Counted from the first letter of the stretch, positions 1-11,274 are shown. The stretch: DNA of 64,000 nt from Prosopocoilus inquinatus (GCA_036172665.1 CM069876.1:7936001-8000000), one strand, 5' to 3'. Notes: generated from the letters alone by a model not told the origin. A program made the numbers and translations.

Positions 1-912
1 GTTCAATATTTTTATTGATTTGAGGTGAATCTTTCGCTATAATTTGGTCAGCGTGACGTTTCCACTTAAGTTCAGAATTTGGTAGCGTTACCTCGTATAC
101 TTGCCTACCCCAGGTTTTTGAAATAATACCACCTGTCCAGCAGGGTTTTGAATATCTGTAGTCCTTAACTAATACATGCTGGCCTGGAGAAAATCTGGAT
201 TTTATTTTTCCACGGTAATATTTTTTGTTCTTCTTCTGACTGTTTTCTAAATTTTTCTTTATATTGTGTCTTGTTTTATTTTCTCTCCTACGCGTGGATG
301 GATTTATTAAATCTAATCTCGTTCTGAGAGGTCTGCAGAACATAATTCGAGCCGGAGTTTCTCCAGTGCTACAGTGTTCAGTGTTACGATACATTAATAA
401 AAAATTAGATATTTCACGTTGAAAATTTATAGTTTTACATGTATTTAATTGTTTTAGTAAAAAACTTTTTAAAGTTTTAACAAAATTCTCCGCCAAACCA
501 TTTGAAGAAGGGTGGTAAGGTGGTGAAGTTACGTGCTTAATATTATTTGACGCTAGAAACTCAGAAAATTCATAAGATTTGAATTGGGGTCCATTGTCAG
601 AGACCAAAGTTCTCGGAAGTCCAAATCTAGCAAAACAATCCCTTAATTCATTTAAAGTACTTGCTGTTGTAATATTGCTCATTACGTAAACTTCGGGCCA
701 TTTTGAAAAAGAATCTATTAAGACCAAAAAACTTTTATTTTGTAAAGGACCTAGAAAATCTACGTGAACTCTTTCCCATGGTTCTGCAGCAACGGGCCAA
801 TGTTTTAAAACATCTTTCGGTGGATTATTTTGGATCTTGGAGCAAACTAAACAGTCCTTGAAAATTTTTTCGATGTCCTTGTTTAGGCTAGGCCACCATA
901 CATGATGAAAAA
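1..912 (-). CDS. Ty3/gypsy-type integrase, partial (open at window edge)
   Basis: The minus strand reads as one open frame from about 912 to base 1 with no stop. It begins in the H2C2 zinc-finger end (HHVWWP, then CLVC). The catalytic core follows: first Asp in VHVDFLGPL, second in VSDNGPQF, and Glu in HPSSNGLAEN. A basic C-terminal region (KSRFSPGQHVLVKD) follows. Integrase inserts element cDNA into the chromosome. A TAA closes the frame just upstream of HHVWWP (about 920), so RT, RNase H and the 5' part are missing; the 3' end lies off the window. All three catalytic residues remain. It is a different family from the gypsy element at 19237-26009 (DNGPQF here, DNGTQF there). Confidence 0.85.
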
Positions 913-1560
913 ATTAAACCAATAGTACAGTTGCTTAAGTCATAGACTTGTCAAGGCTTTAGAAGCGGGAGTATTGTGTGTGTGTAAAGTGTTCCATGGC
1001 TTTGTTACTTTGTTACAGAAGCAGTGTCGAATTTTATCTCCAACACTGAAGGGATTGACCATTTCCGAGAATTGACTTAACTCCAAGTTTTCATGGTAAA
1101 TGCTCCTTATGTGCGGCCTCTAAGTCGGATTAAATTCCATTTTCTACTTTAAATAAGATTTAGTGCATACATGCGCTTAAAATAAACTTATTTGTTAAAA
1201 CTCTAGAATACCAATTAAAAAATATAGAAGATTACAGTTGTTAATTTAGATTATCAGTATCTTATTTATCTGTTGATGCTATTTCCTCTTTCTTCACGTA
1301 CCGAATGTTCATCATCTAATTCCTCACTCGTACCCTCAACTAGATTTACAATCATCCGATTTAATGTTATGTATACTTAAAGTCGAAAAATGTGTAGTAA
1401 TAAGAATAAGTATATTTGGAGAGACTGTATTAAAGTTTTTGGCATTTTTTTAGGTCTGGTTCTCATACTTGTAATAAATGCACCAGAACCTAACAAAAAT
1501 CTATTAGTTACATCCATCTTGCAATGCCTTCTTAAAAACTTTCTAGCAAATTCATCATCA
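913..1560. other. Unassigned stretch
   Basis: AT-rich DNA between the truncated integrase and the first LINE. Short frames here (for example 1390-1572) have no recognisable motif and overlap on both strands. I see no gene. Confidence 0.5.
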
Positions 1561-3330
1561 TTAATCAATTAGATCAATTAGATGTAACGTTCTTGAAACT
1601 ATGTTGCCCGTTCTTAATTCCTTACATTGTCCATATAATGAACTTCTGTATATCAGAAGGGGCCTTCCATCATGTTGGAAACAAGCGGTGGTAATTCCAC
1701 TCCCTAAAAGTAATAAACCGCATAATTTGAACGATCTTAGACCTATCAGCCTATTGCCCATTCTCTCAAAATTATTAGAAAAAATTATAGATAGGCAACT
1801 GAGAGATCATTTAGAGCAAAATAATATTTTACCTAGGTTTCAGTCCGGCTTCCGTAAAGGTTTTAACTGTGCTACCGCCTTGGCGCATATTACAGATGAC
1901 ATTTTACACGGAGTTGATGAAGGATAAATCACTGTTTTGATTTTATTAGACTATTCTAAAGCGTTTGATTCGATTAATCACGCGATGATGCTAGCTTTAC
2001 TTCACTTTATTGGACTTGAAACCAAAGCTATAAAATTATTCTCTGAATATTTGTCAAATAGGTCTCAATATGTGCGTTTAGACGAATCGATTTCTACTCC
2101 TTTGTCGCTTACTCGTGGCGTACCCCAAGGTTCAATTTTAGGCCCTCTACTGTACTCAATTTATACCAGTCACCTAATTGAAGTTTTAAAAACTTGCAAA
2201 TACCATATGTACGCAGACGACACGTAACTTTACCATACTTTTAATGCAATAAATGCTGAGCTCAACTGTAACTTAATAAATAACGATCTAAATGCTTTAA
2301 TTAGAATTTCCGAATAACACTGTTTATCTGTCATTCCGGAAAAATGTAAAATCATGGTCTTTGGTCCACGTAAACAACGCGATTCCATTCAAAATACTCT
2401 TAATATACATACAAATAATTTTACTTTACCTGTCGTTTCCTTAGCTAAAAACCTGGGTTTGACTCTTGACTGTGATCTAAGATTCACTTCGCATGTATCT
2501 TGTCTGATTAATCGAGCTTACGGCATCCTTAAAATCTTATACAGCAGCAGAAATTTACTTTCCTGCAATACTCGCAAAACTCTTTGTGATACGCTGGTTC
2601 TCTCGTTGTTCAATTTCTGTGACAACGTTTACGGCCCCTGTTTAGCTGGCAGGGACGTAAAAAGAATTCAAGTTATCCAAAATTCCTGCCTTAGATTTAT
2701 CTTTGGGATTAGAAAGGGTCAACATATATCCCACACTCTGAACTGGCTTGGTTGGCTCAATATGTCTAACCGCAGAAAATTTCATTCTATCTGTTTGTAT
2801 TTTAAAATTTTGCATAAAAAAGCTCCGGAGTATCTTTACAATAAGATTTCATTTCGGACCGATGTGCACAATATTAACGTGCGCAGCAAAGGCTTACTGA
2901 CTCCTCCATTTCACAGAACCACAACTTTCGAGCGCTCTTTTACTTTTACAATAGCAAAATACTTAAATTCACTCGGCTTAAATTTTACTCTTACTCCGAT
3001 CTCTTATTCCAATTTCAGAACGGCAGTTAGGGAACTGTTGAGGTCGCAGCAATGATAAAAATAAAATAGCAATGGTTTGCGACTGTGCAAATGAAGAGCG
3101 AGGCACACGTATTTGTCACACTTTAATAACGGGCGTTTTCAATTTCCTTTTGAGTGTCATCTTTCCATTCTTCGCCATTACTTATTACATACACTTATTT
3201 CTTTAACTGTTTTTTTTTGTTTTTTTAGTTAGTACATTTATATTTAGTTTAAGGCTTTAGCTTAGGAAGGGGTAGGTGGCAGAATAGTTGTTATATGCTT
3301 ATATCAACTGAACCTACTGCCTTTTGATCC
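1561..3330 (+). mobile_element. Non-LTR retrotransposon (LINE, Jockey/CR1-like), 5'-truncated, copy 1
   Basis: The reverse transcriptase relic at 1601-3055 defines it. It is the same family as the copy at 22266-24291: both contain the blocks CWKxAxVxPxPK, LRPISLLP, SGxRKGxxCATAL and VPQGSIxGP. No endonuclease domain is present. The 3' boundary is uncertain because no tail could be placed; 3330 is an estimate. Confidence 0.75.
1601..3055 (+). pseudogene. LINE reverse transcriptase, inactivated by in-frame stops
   Basis: One reading frame carries the fingers, palm and thumb of a non-LTR reverse transcriptase. RT motifs in order: LRPISLLPILSKLLEKII, FQSGFRKGFNC, LLDYSKAFDSINH (catalytic Asp), GVPQGSILGPLLY and YADD (catalytic Asp pair). 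The conserved LINE C-terminal region follows (FNFCDNVYGPC, IQVIQNSCLRFIFGIRK). Three TAA stops interrupt this same frame at 1925-1927, 2225-2227 (just after YADDT) and 2315-2317. No frameshift was seen, so it decays by point mutation. The better-preserved relative at 22301 shows Leu, Gln and Gln at these three places. Confidence 0.85.
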
Positions 3331-4329
3331 GCAAATTAAGAAATTTCCTTTAGTTATACAGCCTGTAATCAAATAAGTTTCACATATTAAAACTGTAAGT
3401 TCTTTATCACTTAAGAAAGTGATTTCTGCAAATATGAATTTTATTGGTGAAAAATTAAAGAAATTAAAACCCCCCCAGAGCCCGGAAACTTTTTGTTTGA
3501 AAAACCTCTGACTGGCCGTGTATCAGTTTCTACAGGCGCATCATAAAACGTCGTAAAACAATAAAGCGTCATCGAACCGAAGGGCACTGGGTTAAAATCA
3601 TCGCTTATGTAATTCCATAACGGAATAGAATTATAAATATCCATCGCGTTGCTTATTAAATTAATCAATTTTCTTAATTTTCACGTAATTGTTAATAGTT
3701 TTCTGCTTACAAAACTGTAAAAATAAATAAAAATTAGAAATTCCGTTTTCTAAAATTATTTTACTAATTCATACGTATTCATCGTGTACTTTATTTGCTA
3801 GTCGTCAATAAACTGCATTGTTATTTCTTTATTGCGCAAAATGTTTAAGAATGTCCTTTCTTTCTGCATTTCGGAAAATCATTATGGAATGCAGTCATCG
3901 CTTTTATTATTTTGTGGAGCCAAAACAATAAAGCGTCATCGCACTCGAACTACGAAGAAACGTATTCGTTAGTGGAAATAATTAACAAAGCGACAATCAA
4001 TCAGAGCGACTAATAATTTTTTTTAATTACTTTAATACGCGAAATTAACACTGTAAATCATGTGTACTCTTGGTTTACAAAGACCAGGATGTCAATATCT
4101 AATTATTGTCGATTATCTAATGAAACAGATTTAATTCTGATCAATGCAAGCAGATTTAAATTGTTCTGCTTTGATTATAATGCACACACGGGGCACGACC
4201 GAGAGGTTGTCAATTTGAACTGTCGTCTTTAATGGATCGGTGATTCTATTTTATTGTGTTCCCATAAAGCTTTTAAAATGCGATCAAGCAATTGACCTTG
4301 AATTTTGCTGGAATTTTGTTTTATAACGT
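3331..4329. other. Unassigned AT-rich stretch
   Basis: No gene recognised. The short minus frame at 3441-3668 has no family motif. The phrase aataaagcgtcatcg occurs twice (around 3560 and 3930), hinting at a degraded repeat. Confidence 0.4.
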
Positions 4330-4595
4330 TGTGTTTGTCCACGGCCGACCAAAAGTTCTCAAACAAAAGAGTCAATACTTACAAAATTTTTTTTTTTTTG
4401 AGCTAGACTTTTGGTAGTTGCAGCATTAATTCTCTTACATGATGAGGAACTTACGGTATTAATATGTGAAACTAATTTGATTACACCCTGTATATTGTAC
4501 ACATGAATTATGTTACATTTAAATTTTTCTTTTTTTTTGTATATTTGTACTCTCTTTTGTCGGATCAATAAAACTAATTATTATTATTATTATAA
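4330..4595 (+). mobile_element. LINE 3' UTR and (TTA)n tail, heavily 5'-truncated
   Basis: The sequence ends in ggatcaataaaactaatta followed by a short (TTA)n run (about 4575-4592), the same 3' architecture as the LINE ending near 24291 (aataaagtcatttatta). Only the untranslated tail remains. The left boundary is approximate. Confidence 0.55.
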
Positions 4596-5810
4596 ATATT
4601 ATAAATTGAATCGGTACGAATGAAAACGTTTGTTTCGTGATTCTGATACTTTTTCAGATAATTGGCCTAATGGCAATAAGATCTGTTTAACAACGACAGG
4701 TCCGTGGGTTAAAAGTTTATGTAGAGCGTCCTGTAATCATAGAACGCCATCCATTCAAATTGATACAGGTACAGTTTTGCAAATGTTCAAAGTAATATGT
4801 CGTCAATTTTTCAGTATTGATTTGGAAACCACTCGATTCAAGATATAAAATTATTCTAACGCCCCAACTTTCCACGTCCTTATAAATTTATCGTATCGAC
4901 CGTTTCCAAAGATATTATTTGACAGATAAATTTATAAGGAAGTGGAGTGATCAGGTCTATTTAGACCGTTAACGTTACAAACCTTATAAAACTGCTGTCC
5001 GCAAAGTTTCTTTTTTTTCATATAGTAAAATAAAATCTTTATATATGTTGTAGTCATGTAGGTAACATCATCCAATTACATCCAAAACGAAACAGTATGA
5101 CTCGAGGTATATTTACGTAATATCGAAGGAATGTTTTTTTTTTATAATTTGTTACAAAACAATGTTACTTTTAAAAGCAAATTAATTTAAAAATGCATAC
5201 CTATTTTTAAATGATTCATAGTTAATAATTCGACAATATTCACAACAAAAAATTGAAAAGACTGTGTATAAATTACTCACAAAAAGAAGTTCACAGAAAA
5301 AATCATTTAAGTGTTCTTGGCAATCGTCGCTTTTCGACTCTTTTTGTCGCACGTTTTGCGTCTCCAATAGAGAAAACAGGTATTTTCTAAAATTCGTCAT
5401 TTATTTGGCTCCTGCAAGAAACAAAAATATCTTGTATAAGTGCAACTTTTAAAAATTATTATGACTTATGGCCGAGTTTTTATAATAAATACTTCTATGT
5501 GCGTCGCCCGGTTCCAGTTGTAAATTGACGCTAAAAGTGTTGGTTGTTGGGTTGTTGCGGATTTGATTCATAGACTAAATCTTTCATATGGCTCCAAAAA
5601 TAGGAGTGGGCAAAAGTTAAGTCCGGAAAACGTGCGGGTCATCTTACCGAATCATTTCTCCCGATCTAACGATTTAATAATTTTCGATTTAAAAAAGTTT
5701 GTACAATTCGACTAAAATGCGAAGGTGTACCGTCATGTAAAAACTTTTAATAAAATCTTATCCACAATCACAATCCACATTCAGTTTCACCTGTTACTCT
5801 CTAGGTTAAA
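4596..5810. other. Unassigned stretch
   Basis: AT-rich, no recognised gene. It contains the small palindrome at 4872-4945, listed separately. Frames at 4630-4848 and 5182-5452 have no family motif. Confidence 0.4.
4872..4945. repeat. Small palindromic repeat, diverged relative of the CCCGAT foldback MITE
   Basis: The arms ttataaatttatc and gataaatttataa are inverted around a short spacer. The right side (gatattatttgacagataaatttat) resembles the right half of the foldbacks at 11275-11408 and 43412-43546. The outer termini are lost. Confidence 0.5.
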
Positions 5811-6251
5811 AAGGTTCCTCTAATAGCCCTCAAACGGAACGGTAACGAGAACAGAACCCAAGCAACACGCTTTGGTTTAAGTTTCGTGTATTCAACCATA
5901 TTTTGGTTTTGGTTGGACATTTTTACATGTATTAAACTGTTACGGTCAACGTACATGTTTTAAGCCGTCTAATAAACGTATACATTATACCACTTTGATA
6001 CAGAAACATCGTAACTAACAAACGTATATGTGTGTTGCTTGGGAACGTGAACAACCCAATATTAATTAGCATTACCGAATTAACCAGGGCGTTGTGGACG
6101 CTCATATGATTATGCAATGGTTTAACTTTGTTAACGTTCTGGTTCCCGTTCCCGGAAAATTGTAGAGGACACCTAATGCTAATTTATACTAGGCCGTTCA
6201 TGTTGCGTTCTCGTTACCGTTCCTTTTCCGGGCCACAGTAGAGGAGCCTTA
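5811..6251. mobile_element. Non-autonomous terminal-inverted-repeat element (about 440 bp)
   Basis: Left terminus aaggttcctctaatagccc and the following cggaacggtaacgagaac match, inverted, the right terminus gttctcgttaccgttcc...gtagaggagcctt. A second, partial copy of the right terminus lies inside at about 6136-6170 (ggttcccgttcccgg, tagagga). No transposase. No target duplication was certain. Confidence 0.6.
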
Positions 6252-6430
6252 TCTGTGTACCGGTAAGGGGCCGTAAATAATAGCCGTTTTTTGTTGTTTC
6301 ATTATTTAGGACTGGTTAGAACCTTTGGTTAAAACCATATCCAAAGATAACTTCATGAACTCATTCGCCAAGAAAATGAAAGAATTTAAATCACTTTGGT
6401 TCAAATGTTGAAAATAATGTCTATTTATCA

Positions 6431-6572
6431 GCTCCGACGTACGGCATCCGGCATTCGGAATCCTCTTCGCGATTGGTTAATTTAAAATCTCTAAATGTTT
6501 CAATTTTCAGAAATTTTAAATCAACCAATCACGAAGAAGTTTCCGAATGTAGGATGCCCAGTGCCGGAGGTG
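6431..6572. mobile_element. Palindromic MITE (about 140 bp)
   Basis: A near-complete hairpin. The arm ggcattcggaatcctcttcg followed by gattggttaatttaaaa is repeated inverted as ttttaaatcaaccaatc and cgaagaagtttccgaatg. Arms are about 60 bp with a very short loop. Confidence 0.65.
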
Positions 6573-7402
6573 TGGACCAAAGTTAGTATATGCCTGAAGC
6601 TCCATTTAAAATCATCAGAATAGTTGCGTTGTTAGGGTAACGACACCGACTGTGCATGCGCCGTGGATCACGACCATTCAAAGTCCCCACAGTCTAGTCT
6701 GACGTCACGAGAGACCGCACGGACATTTCCACCAGCGCAACCAGGCATTCGGGTCATTCACGAAACATGACTTGCAAGTCGTTACTGACGCTGCAAATTG
6801 CAAATCAATTGCAATGCAGTTACGTTGTCATGGTAACTACACGGTCAAAACAGTGTTTGGGCGGTTTTTGCAAATCAGACTGAAGGGGAAGAGCTAAATT
6901 TAATGGATTATAGATATTAATAGCTTTCGAAAGTCTTGTTCTTCTTGTCACATTGTTTTAAATCAAACCTTTTACTATAAAATCGTAATTCTGTTCAGTT
7001 TTCTTTAAAAAATATTTTTGTATGTATAAAAATTTTCACGCAAATTAACACTTACCAGATTTACTAGTATTAATTATTATATAAAAACACTTTTTAAATA
7101 AAATTAAATAGAATATGGCCTATTTCTATATCATACAAAAGTCGTTGCAGGACGTCAAATCAGTTGCAATTTACAAACCGATAACGACACTTTGCAAATC
7201 TTTTTGAAGAATTACCTTATCAGATAAAATAGCGACATCTTACTATCGCTTTTTGACCTGACATTGCAGTAGGGTAGACAAATTGAAGCGGGATTTGCTC
7301 CTAATAAGTTCCCCATGCAAGGCGGCCATGCTTGCTGTCAAAGCATAATGAAAGATTTTAGAAAAATTTTGTGCAAATCGTTTTTGATTGCAGCGAGAAC
7401 CT

Positions 7403-7465
7403 CGAGCAGCCTCTGGACAGCTGTTTCAGCCCTGCTTGGGGCTTCTTCAGCAGAGACGTAGCTCG
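7403..7465 (-). ncRNA. Type I hammerhead ribozyme motif
   Basis: Read on the minus strand. Stem I is CGAGC/GCTCG plus TCTCTG/CAGAGG with an internal loop. Core CTGAAGA is followed by stem II AGCCC/GGGCT with loop CAAGCA, then GAAA. Stem III is the self-complementary ACAGCTGT, then C. Predicted cleavage lies between 7416 and 7415. The usual G-C pair closing stem II is A-U here. Stem III is too short to be stable alone, as in known dimeric metazoan hammerheads. Confidence 0.75.
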
Positions 7466-7713
7466 ACATTCCCGCTGCAAACAAAAACGACTTGCCCAAT
7501 TTATTCGCATTTGCGATGTAAGAGTGATGAACAGATAAAATAGCGACATCTTACTATCGCTTTTTGACCTGACATTGCAGTAGGGTAGACAAATTGAAGC
7601 GGGATTTGCTCCTAATAAGTTCCCCATGCAAGGCGGCCATGCTTGCTGTCAAAGCATAATGAAAGATTTTAGAAAAATTTTGTGCAAATCGTTTTTGATT
7701 GCAGCGAGAACCT

Positions 7714-7776
7714 CGAGCAGCCTCTGGACAGCTGTTTCAGCCCTGCTTGGGGCTTCTTCAGCAGAGACGTAGCTCG
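7714..7776 (-). ncRNA. Type I hammerhead ribozyme motif, second tandem copy
   Basis: Identical in sequence to the motif 311 bp to its left, with the same core (CTGAAGA, GAAA), stem II and palindromic stem III. Predicted cleavage is between 7727 and 7726. Two copies in direct tandem define the 311-nt monomer. Confidence 0.75.
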
Positions 7777-7794
7777 ACATTCCCGCTGCAAACA

Positions 7795-7839
7795 AAGAAG
7801 CCCCAAGCAGGGCTGAAACAGCTGTCCAGAGGCTGCTCG
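7795..7839 (+). ncRNA. 5'-truncated hammerhead motif at the inversion junction
   Basis: Starts inside the core (AAGA), then has complete stem II, GAAA, ACAGCTGTC and the 3' strand of stem I. The 5' strand of stem I and CTG are lost where the left arm joins (gcaaacaa/agaagcccc). It should not cleave by itself. Confidence 0.6.
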
Positions 7840-8087
7840 AGGTTCTCGCTGCAATCAAAAACGATTTGCACAAAATTTTTCTAAAATCTTTCATTATGCT
7901 TTGACAGCAAGCATGGCCGCCTTGCATGGGGAACTTATTAGGAGCAAATCCCGCTTCAATTTGTCTACCCTACTGCAATGTCAGGTCAAAAAGCGATAGT
8001 AAGATGTCGCTATTTTATCTGTTCATCACTCTTACATCGCAAATGCGAATAAATTGGGCAAGTCGTTTTTGTTTGCAGCGGGAATGT

Positions 8088-8150
8088 CGAGCTACGTCTC
8101 TGCTGAAGAAGCCCCAAGCAGGGCTGAAACAGCTGTCCAGAGGCTGCTCG
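8088..8150 (+). ncRNA. Type I hammerhead ribozyme motif
   Basis: Complete motif on the plus strand: CGAGC-TACG-TCTCTG, CTGAAGA, AGCCC/GGGCT stem II, GAAA, ACAGCTGT, C, CAGAGG-CT-GCTCG. Predicted cleavage is after 8137, exactly 311 nt from the site at 7826. It lies about 50 nt from the element's right end. Confidence 0.75.
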
Positions 8151-8468
8151 AGGTTCTCGCTGCAATCAAAAACGATTTGCACAAAATTTTTCTAAAATAA
8201 TTACCTTATCGGTGTTTACTTGTTTCCATAGTTACACTAATAATGTTCTCATTTGGCTTAGAGTTTAATGAATTAAGTTACCTGAATTTGCAAATTGCAA
8301 ACGGTTGTAGACGCTTATCGTGTTTCGTGAATGACCCCCTCATATATTAACTTTGGGTGTGTACACCCAGCGTGACTTACCGCGAATGTCAAGACTAAAT
8401 CATAAAATTTCGATTTTGAGAGATATTTTATGTTGGGTAAACGACTTCTACGGATATTTTACGTTATT

Positions 8469-8469
<1 letters not shown>

Positions 8470-8513
<44 letters not shown>
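8470..8513. repeat. (AAT)n microsatellite forming the LINE tail
   Basis: An uninterrupted run of about 14 aat units. Read on the minus strand it is the (TTA)n 3' tail directly after a gggcaataaagacg sequence. Confidence 0.85.
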
Positions 8514-8515
<2 letters not shown>

Positions 8516-8646
8516 GTCTTTATTGCCCAACAGGTAACCCCAATTACAGGACAATCTTACAATATTAATAAAGTGCTTAAACAAAGAAATATAAGACAGG
8601 TTTAATAAAAAAAGAGGAAAAAAAATTAAATGTGCATAAATAAATA

Positions 8647-10240
8647 TTAGTCTGTCAAATCCAGGAGTTGATTGGCATTGCGACACATGACCGTGACTGG
8701 AGCACGCAATAGAGCATTGGTACGTGCAACCGGAAGATGGAACATCGCAGCGTGCCTAGATGCAGCCCTTGGAACGTGAAATGGGATTCTAGAGAGTAGG
8801 TATGGAGAGTCAATTTTATTAGTTAATAGCTTGCGCAAGAATTTAACGCTCCCCGTATCTCGTCGATAGGAAAGAGAGTCCATATTGTGACGTTCAAGAA
8901 GTAGTGTTTGACTAACTCCTCTTTCCGGGTAGATTCCATCCTCCCGGAATGAGAGGTATTTTAAAAACCGTCTTAGTATGCGATCTAAAGGTACGTGTTG
9001 ACAGATATAATATGGAAACCAAACCAGAACCGCATATTCCAAGCAGGGTAGAACGTAGGCAAAAAATAGTGCTTTAATGGTTTCAGTATTAGAAAAGTGT
9101 CTAGATTCCCTTATAATGAAGCTCAGTGTTCCAGCTGCCTTGGTGGTGAAGGTTTCTAAGTGCAGAGAGAAGCTCAGGGAGCTGTCAAAAATCACACCCA
9201 AATCCTTGATGGAGTCGTTAACTTCCAGTATTTTCCCATTGATCACATAGGTAGGTTGTTCATATGTACATTGCCTTGTGAAAGAAACAACACAACATTT
9301 GTCGACATTCAGTTTCAGCTTATTAAGCTCGCACCATACCGCAACATGACTTGCGTCGCTCTGTAACTTTTCAATATCATCCAGCGAAGTAATAGTTGAA
9401 TACATTTTGAGATCATCGGCGTAGGCTAAGGCTGGGCAAGAGAGAGATAATAGCAGATCGTTGACGAATAGAACAAAAAGTAATGGCCCGAGATTAGAGC
9501 CTTGAGGGACTCCAGAAGTTGGTACAAACTCAAAAGAACCATTATAGTATACGTACTGACTCCTTTGCACCAGATATGATTTCAAAAGACTTAACAAAGA
9601 TGGTGCTACTCCGAAGCAGTCTAACTTATGCAATAACAGGCTGTGATGGACTGTATCAAATGCACGAGAAAAGTCTGTGTATACTACATCCACTCTACAT
9701 ATGTGTAGCAAAAATAAAACGACAATCTTTAATAAGAAAGCCAGGTATCATAACCTCTCCAGCAGTAAATCCATCTCGAAGTGATTTCATAATATCAATC
9801 AAATATTCTTCAGTAACAGGTTGAAGTACGAACGAGGAATAAAGACACGAAGTATCAGAAGTCACTACCTCTGAATCGGGTATATAAGCGTCCGAAAAAA
9901 TCTTGGCGAATGCATTGACAACATCCTGTGGATCATCTATTTCAACTTCACCATCTCTAAGAATGCCTGGAATGCGTGTAGTGCCTTTCTTAAGTCGGAT
10001 AAAATTCCAAAGCTGTGATGGGTCGCGTTTAATGTCACACTCCACTGATTCAATATAAGAGGAATATGCTGTTCTAAGTTCTAATTTGACTTGATTACGT
10101 AACCTCTTAAATTCATTAAAAAAATAAATATTGTTCGTGGAAATCCATTTACGTCGATAATAATTCTTCATTTTTAGGTTAGCTTTGAGTGATTTAGTAA
10201 ACCATGGTGGACAAGTTAAACTTCCTGATGTGAACCTAGG
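8647..10240 (-). pseudogene. LINE polyprotein: RT linker plus C-terminal half of reverse transcriptase
   Basis: Two frames cover it. The upstream one (about 10240-9695) has the linker CPPWFTKSLKANLK, an arginine-rich helix, SQLWNFIRLKKG, and the start of the fingers (DIMKSLRDGFTAGEVMIPGFLIKDCRFIF). The downstream one (9711-8647) starts at VDVVYTDFSRAFDTVHHSLL (catalytic Asp). It continues through SGVPQGSNLGPLLF, ALAYADDLKMYST (catalytic pair) and KDLGVIFDSSLSF. A deletion with frameshift near 9700 removes the region between FIF and VDVVYTDF, where such LINEs normally have the PIFKSG/NYRPIS and QHGF blocks. The enzyme is dead, although the palm motifs survive. Confidence 0.85.
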
Positions 10241-10246
10241 AATACT

Positions 10247-11274
10247 TTAGTTTCATAAGACTAGTTTTTGTGTATTTTTTCACAAATATTTGTGACAATC
10301 AAGTAACATAAGCATTGGTAAATTAAATCCCCCCGTACAATGGCGAATAAAATCGTTTACCCTTCTTTGCACCCAGATGATACTTCGTAAAACTTCAAAT
10401 AGAATAGATAAGTTGGTAGAAGCACGCCACTGACTAGGGAACACATTCGGCAACATGCGTGGCAACATTCCCAAAAGCCAAGACGTGAGCCTGAGCTTAT
10501 ACTTCTATGTGTAGCATCCCATACATTAGGAAACATGTTGACGGACGTGTTGCTGAGCTTGTTGCAATGACGTTTCGTGAGTAACCCGTATTCACCAGAA
10601 ATGTTACATAACTTCTTTTTACGTAAACAGAACAAATGATAATATAAAGAGATTGTATACTTACGTCAACGCAGAATGCAAAGTTTTTTTAAGGGAGTGC
10701 AAACGTTAAGTTTTACATTAAATCTAATCAAAAATAATCAAATGACTAATGCCTGTTATCTGTAAACGTCTTGGCTATAATCAATGACGCCTTTAAAGTT
10801 GGCCAGGAATTTGATCTTGACTAATACAACGGCAGTGATTTTGTTTGCAATTATACCCGACATCTTTATTTTTTCCCGTACTTTAATAAATACATTTACT
10901 TTTTTTGTTTTCAAACTAGACCTTTCTAAAGAAAAATTTATTTGTTATTATTGCTATTTTCAATAGCTTTTCTGCAGTTTTTTTTTATATAGGGTGATTC
11001 ATAATAAATCCTCAAAATACAACCTGTAAAATGATTAAAAAGTGTATTTAACAGATTAGATGTATCAAAAATTGCTATTAAAACATATAACATTGCGAAA
11101 TACAACATGGCGTTTTATAAATGCAGAAGTAAAACTGTACTATGAATATTTATGATTATTATAAGTTATTGTTGATTTCTTTACGAAGTCCATTACAGTA
11201 ATTATTAAATCAATCACAATTTGAAAATCTGTAGGTATACATAAATATACACAAAAAAGATATCTTAAAGCGAC
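10247..11274. other. Unassigned stretch
   Basis: No gene recognised. Overlapping short frames on the minus strand at 10280-10635 have no family motif. Confidence 0.4.

Larger units (their letters stand above)
7222..8199. mobile_element. Retrozyme-like hammerhead element, copy 1 (tandem plus inverted)
   Basis: Flanked by a perfect direct repeat AATTACCTTATC (7210-7221 and 8199-8210; one A may belong to the element). The left arm is minus-sense and carries two hammerhead motifs 311 bp apart. At about 7795 the sequence flips, and the right arm is plus-sense with a 5'-truncated hammerhead then an intact one, again with cleavage sites exactly 311 nt apart (7826 and 8137). The right terminus is the segment 3' of the hammerhead (gatttgcacaaaatttttct). 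No protein is encoded; repeated open frames here are artefacts of the repeat. Confidence 0.8.
6751..8337. mobile_element. Non-autonomous DNA transposon with GGGTCATTCACGAAAC termini
   Basis: The left end gggtcattcacgaaacatga is matched inverted at the right end (tcgtgtttcgtgaatgaccc). Just inside each end is a second shared block (gcaaattgcaaa). No transposase is visible and no target duplication could be fixed, so the superfamily is unassigned. A retrozyme-like insertion (7222-8199) with its own target duplication interrupts it and is therefore younger. Confidence 0.65.
8470..10246 (-). mobile_element. Non-LTR retrotransposon (LINE), 5'-truncated, with (TTA)n tail
   Basis: On the minus strand the element runs from the endonuclease-RT linker (CPPWFTKSLKAN at about 10210) through the RT and C-terminal region to a 3' end gggcaataaagacg followed by (TTA)n. 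It is 5'-truncated and internally deleted. Its RT is clearly different from the plus-strand LINE family (YTDFSRAFDTVHH, YADDLKMYSTI). Confidence 0.8.

Noticed and set aside
7358..8195. Repeated 89-92-residue open frames (MGNLLGANPASICL... type) at 7.4, 7.9, 29.2, 29.4, 62.9 and 63.1 kb, looking like a small protein family
   Set aside because: They are readings of the 311-nt retrozyme unit on either strand, including its ribozyme; they overlap each other in several frames and start or end at repeat borders.
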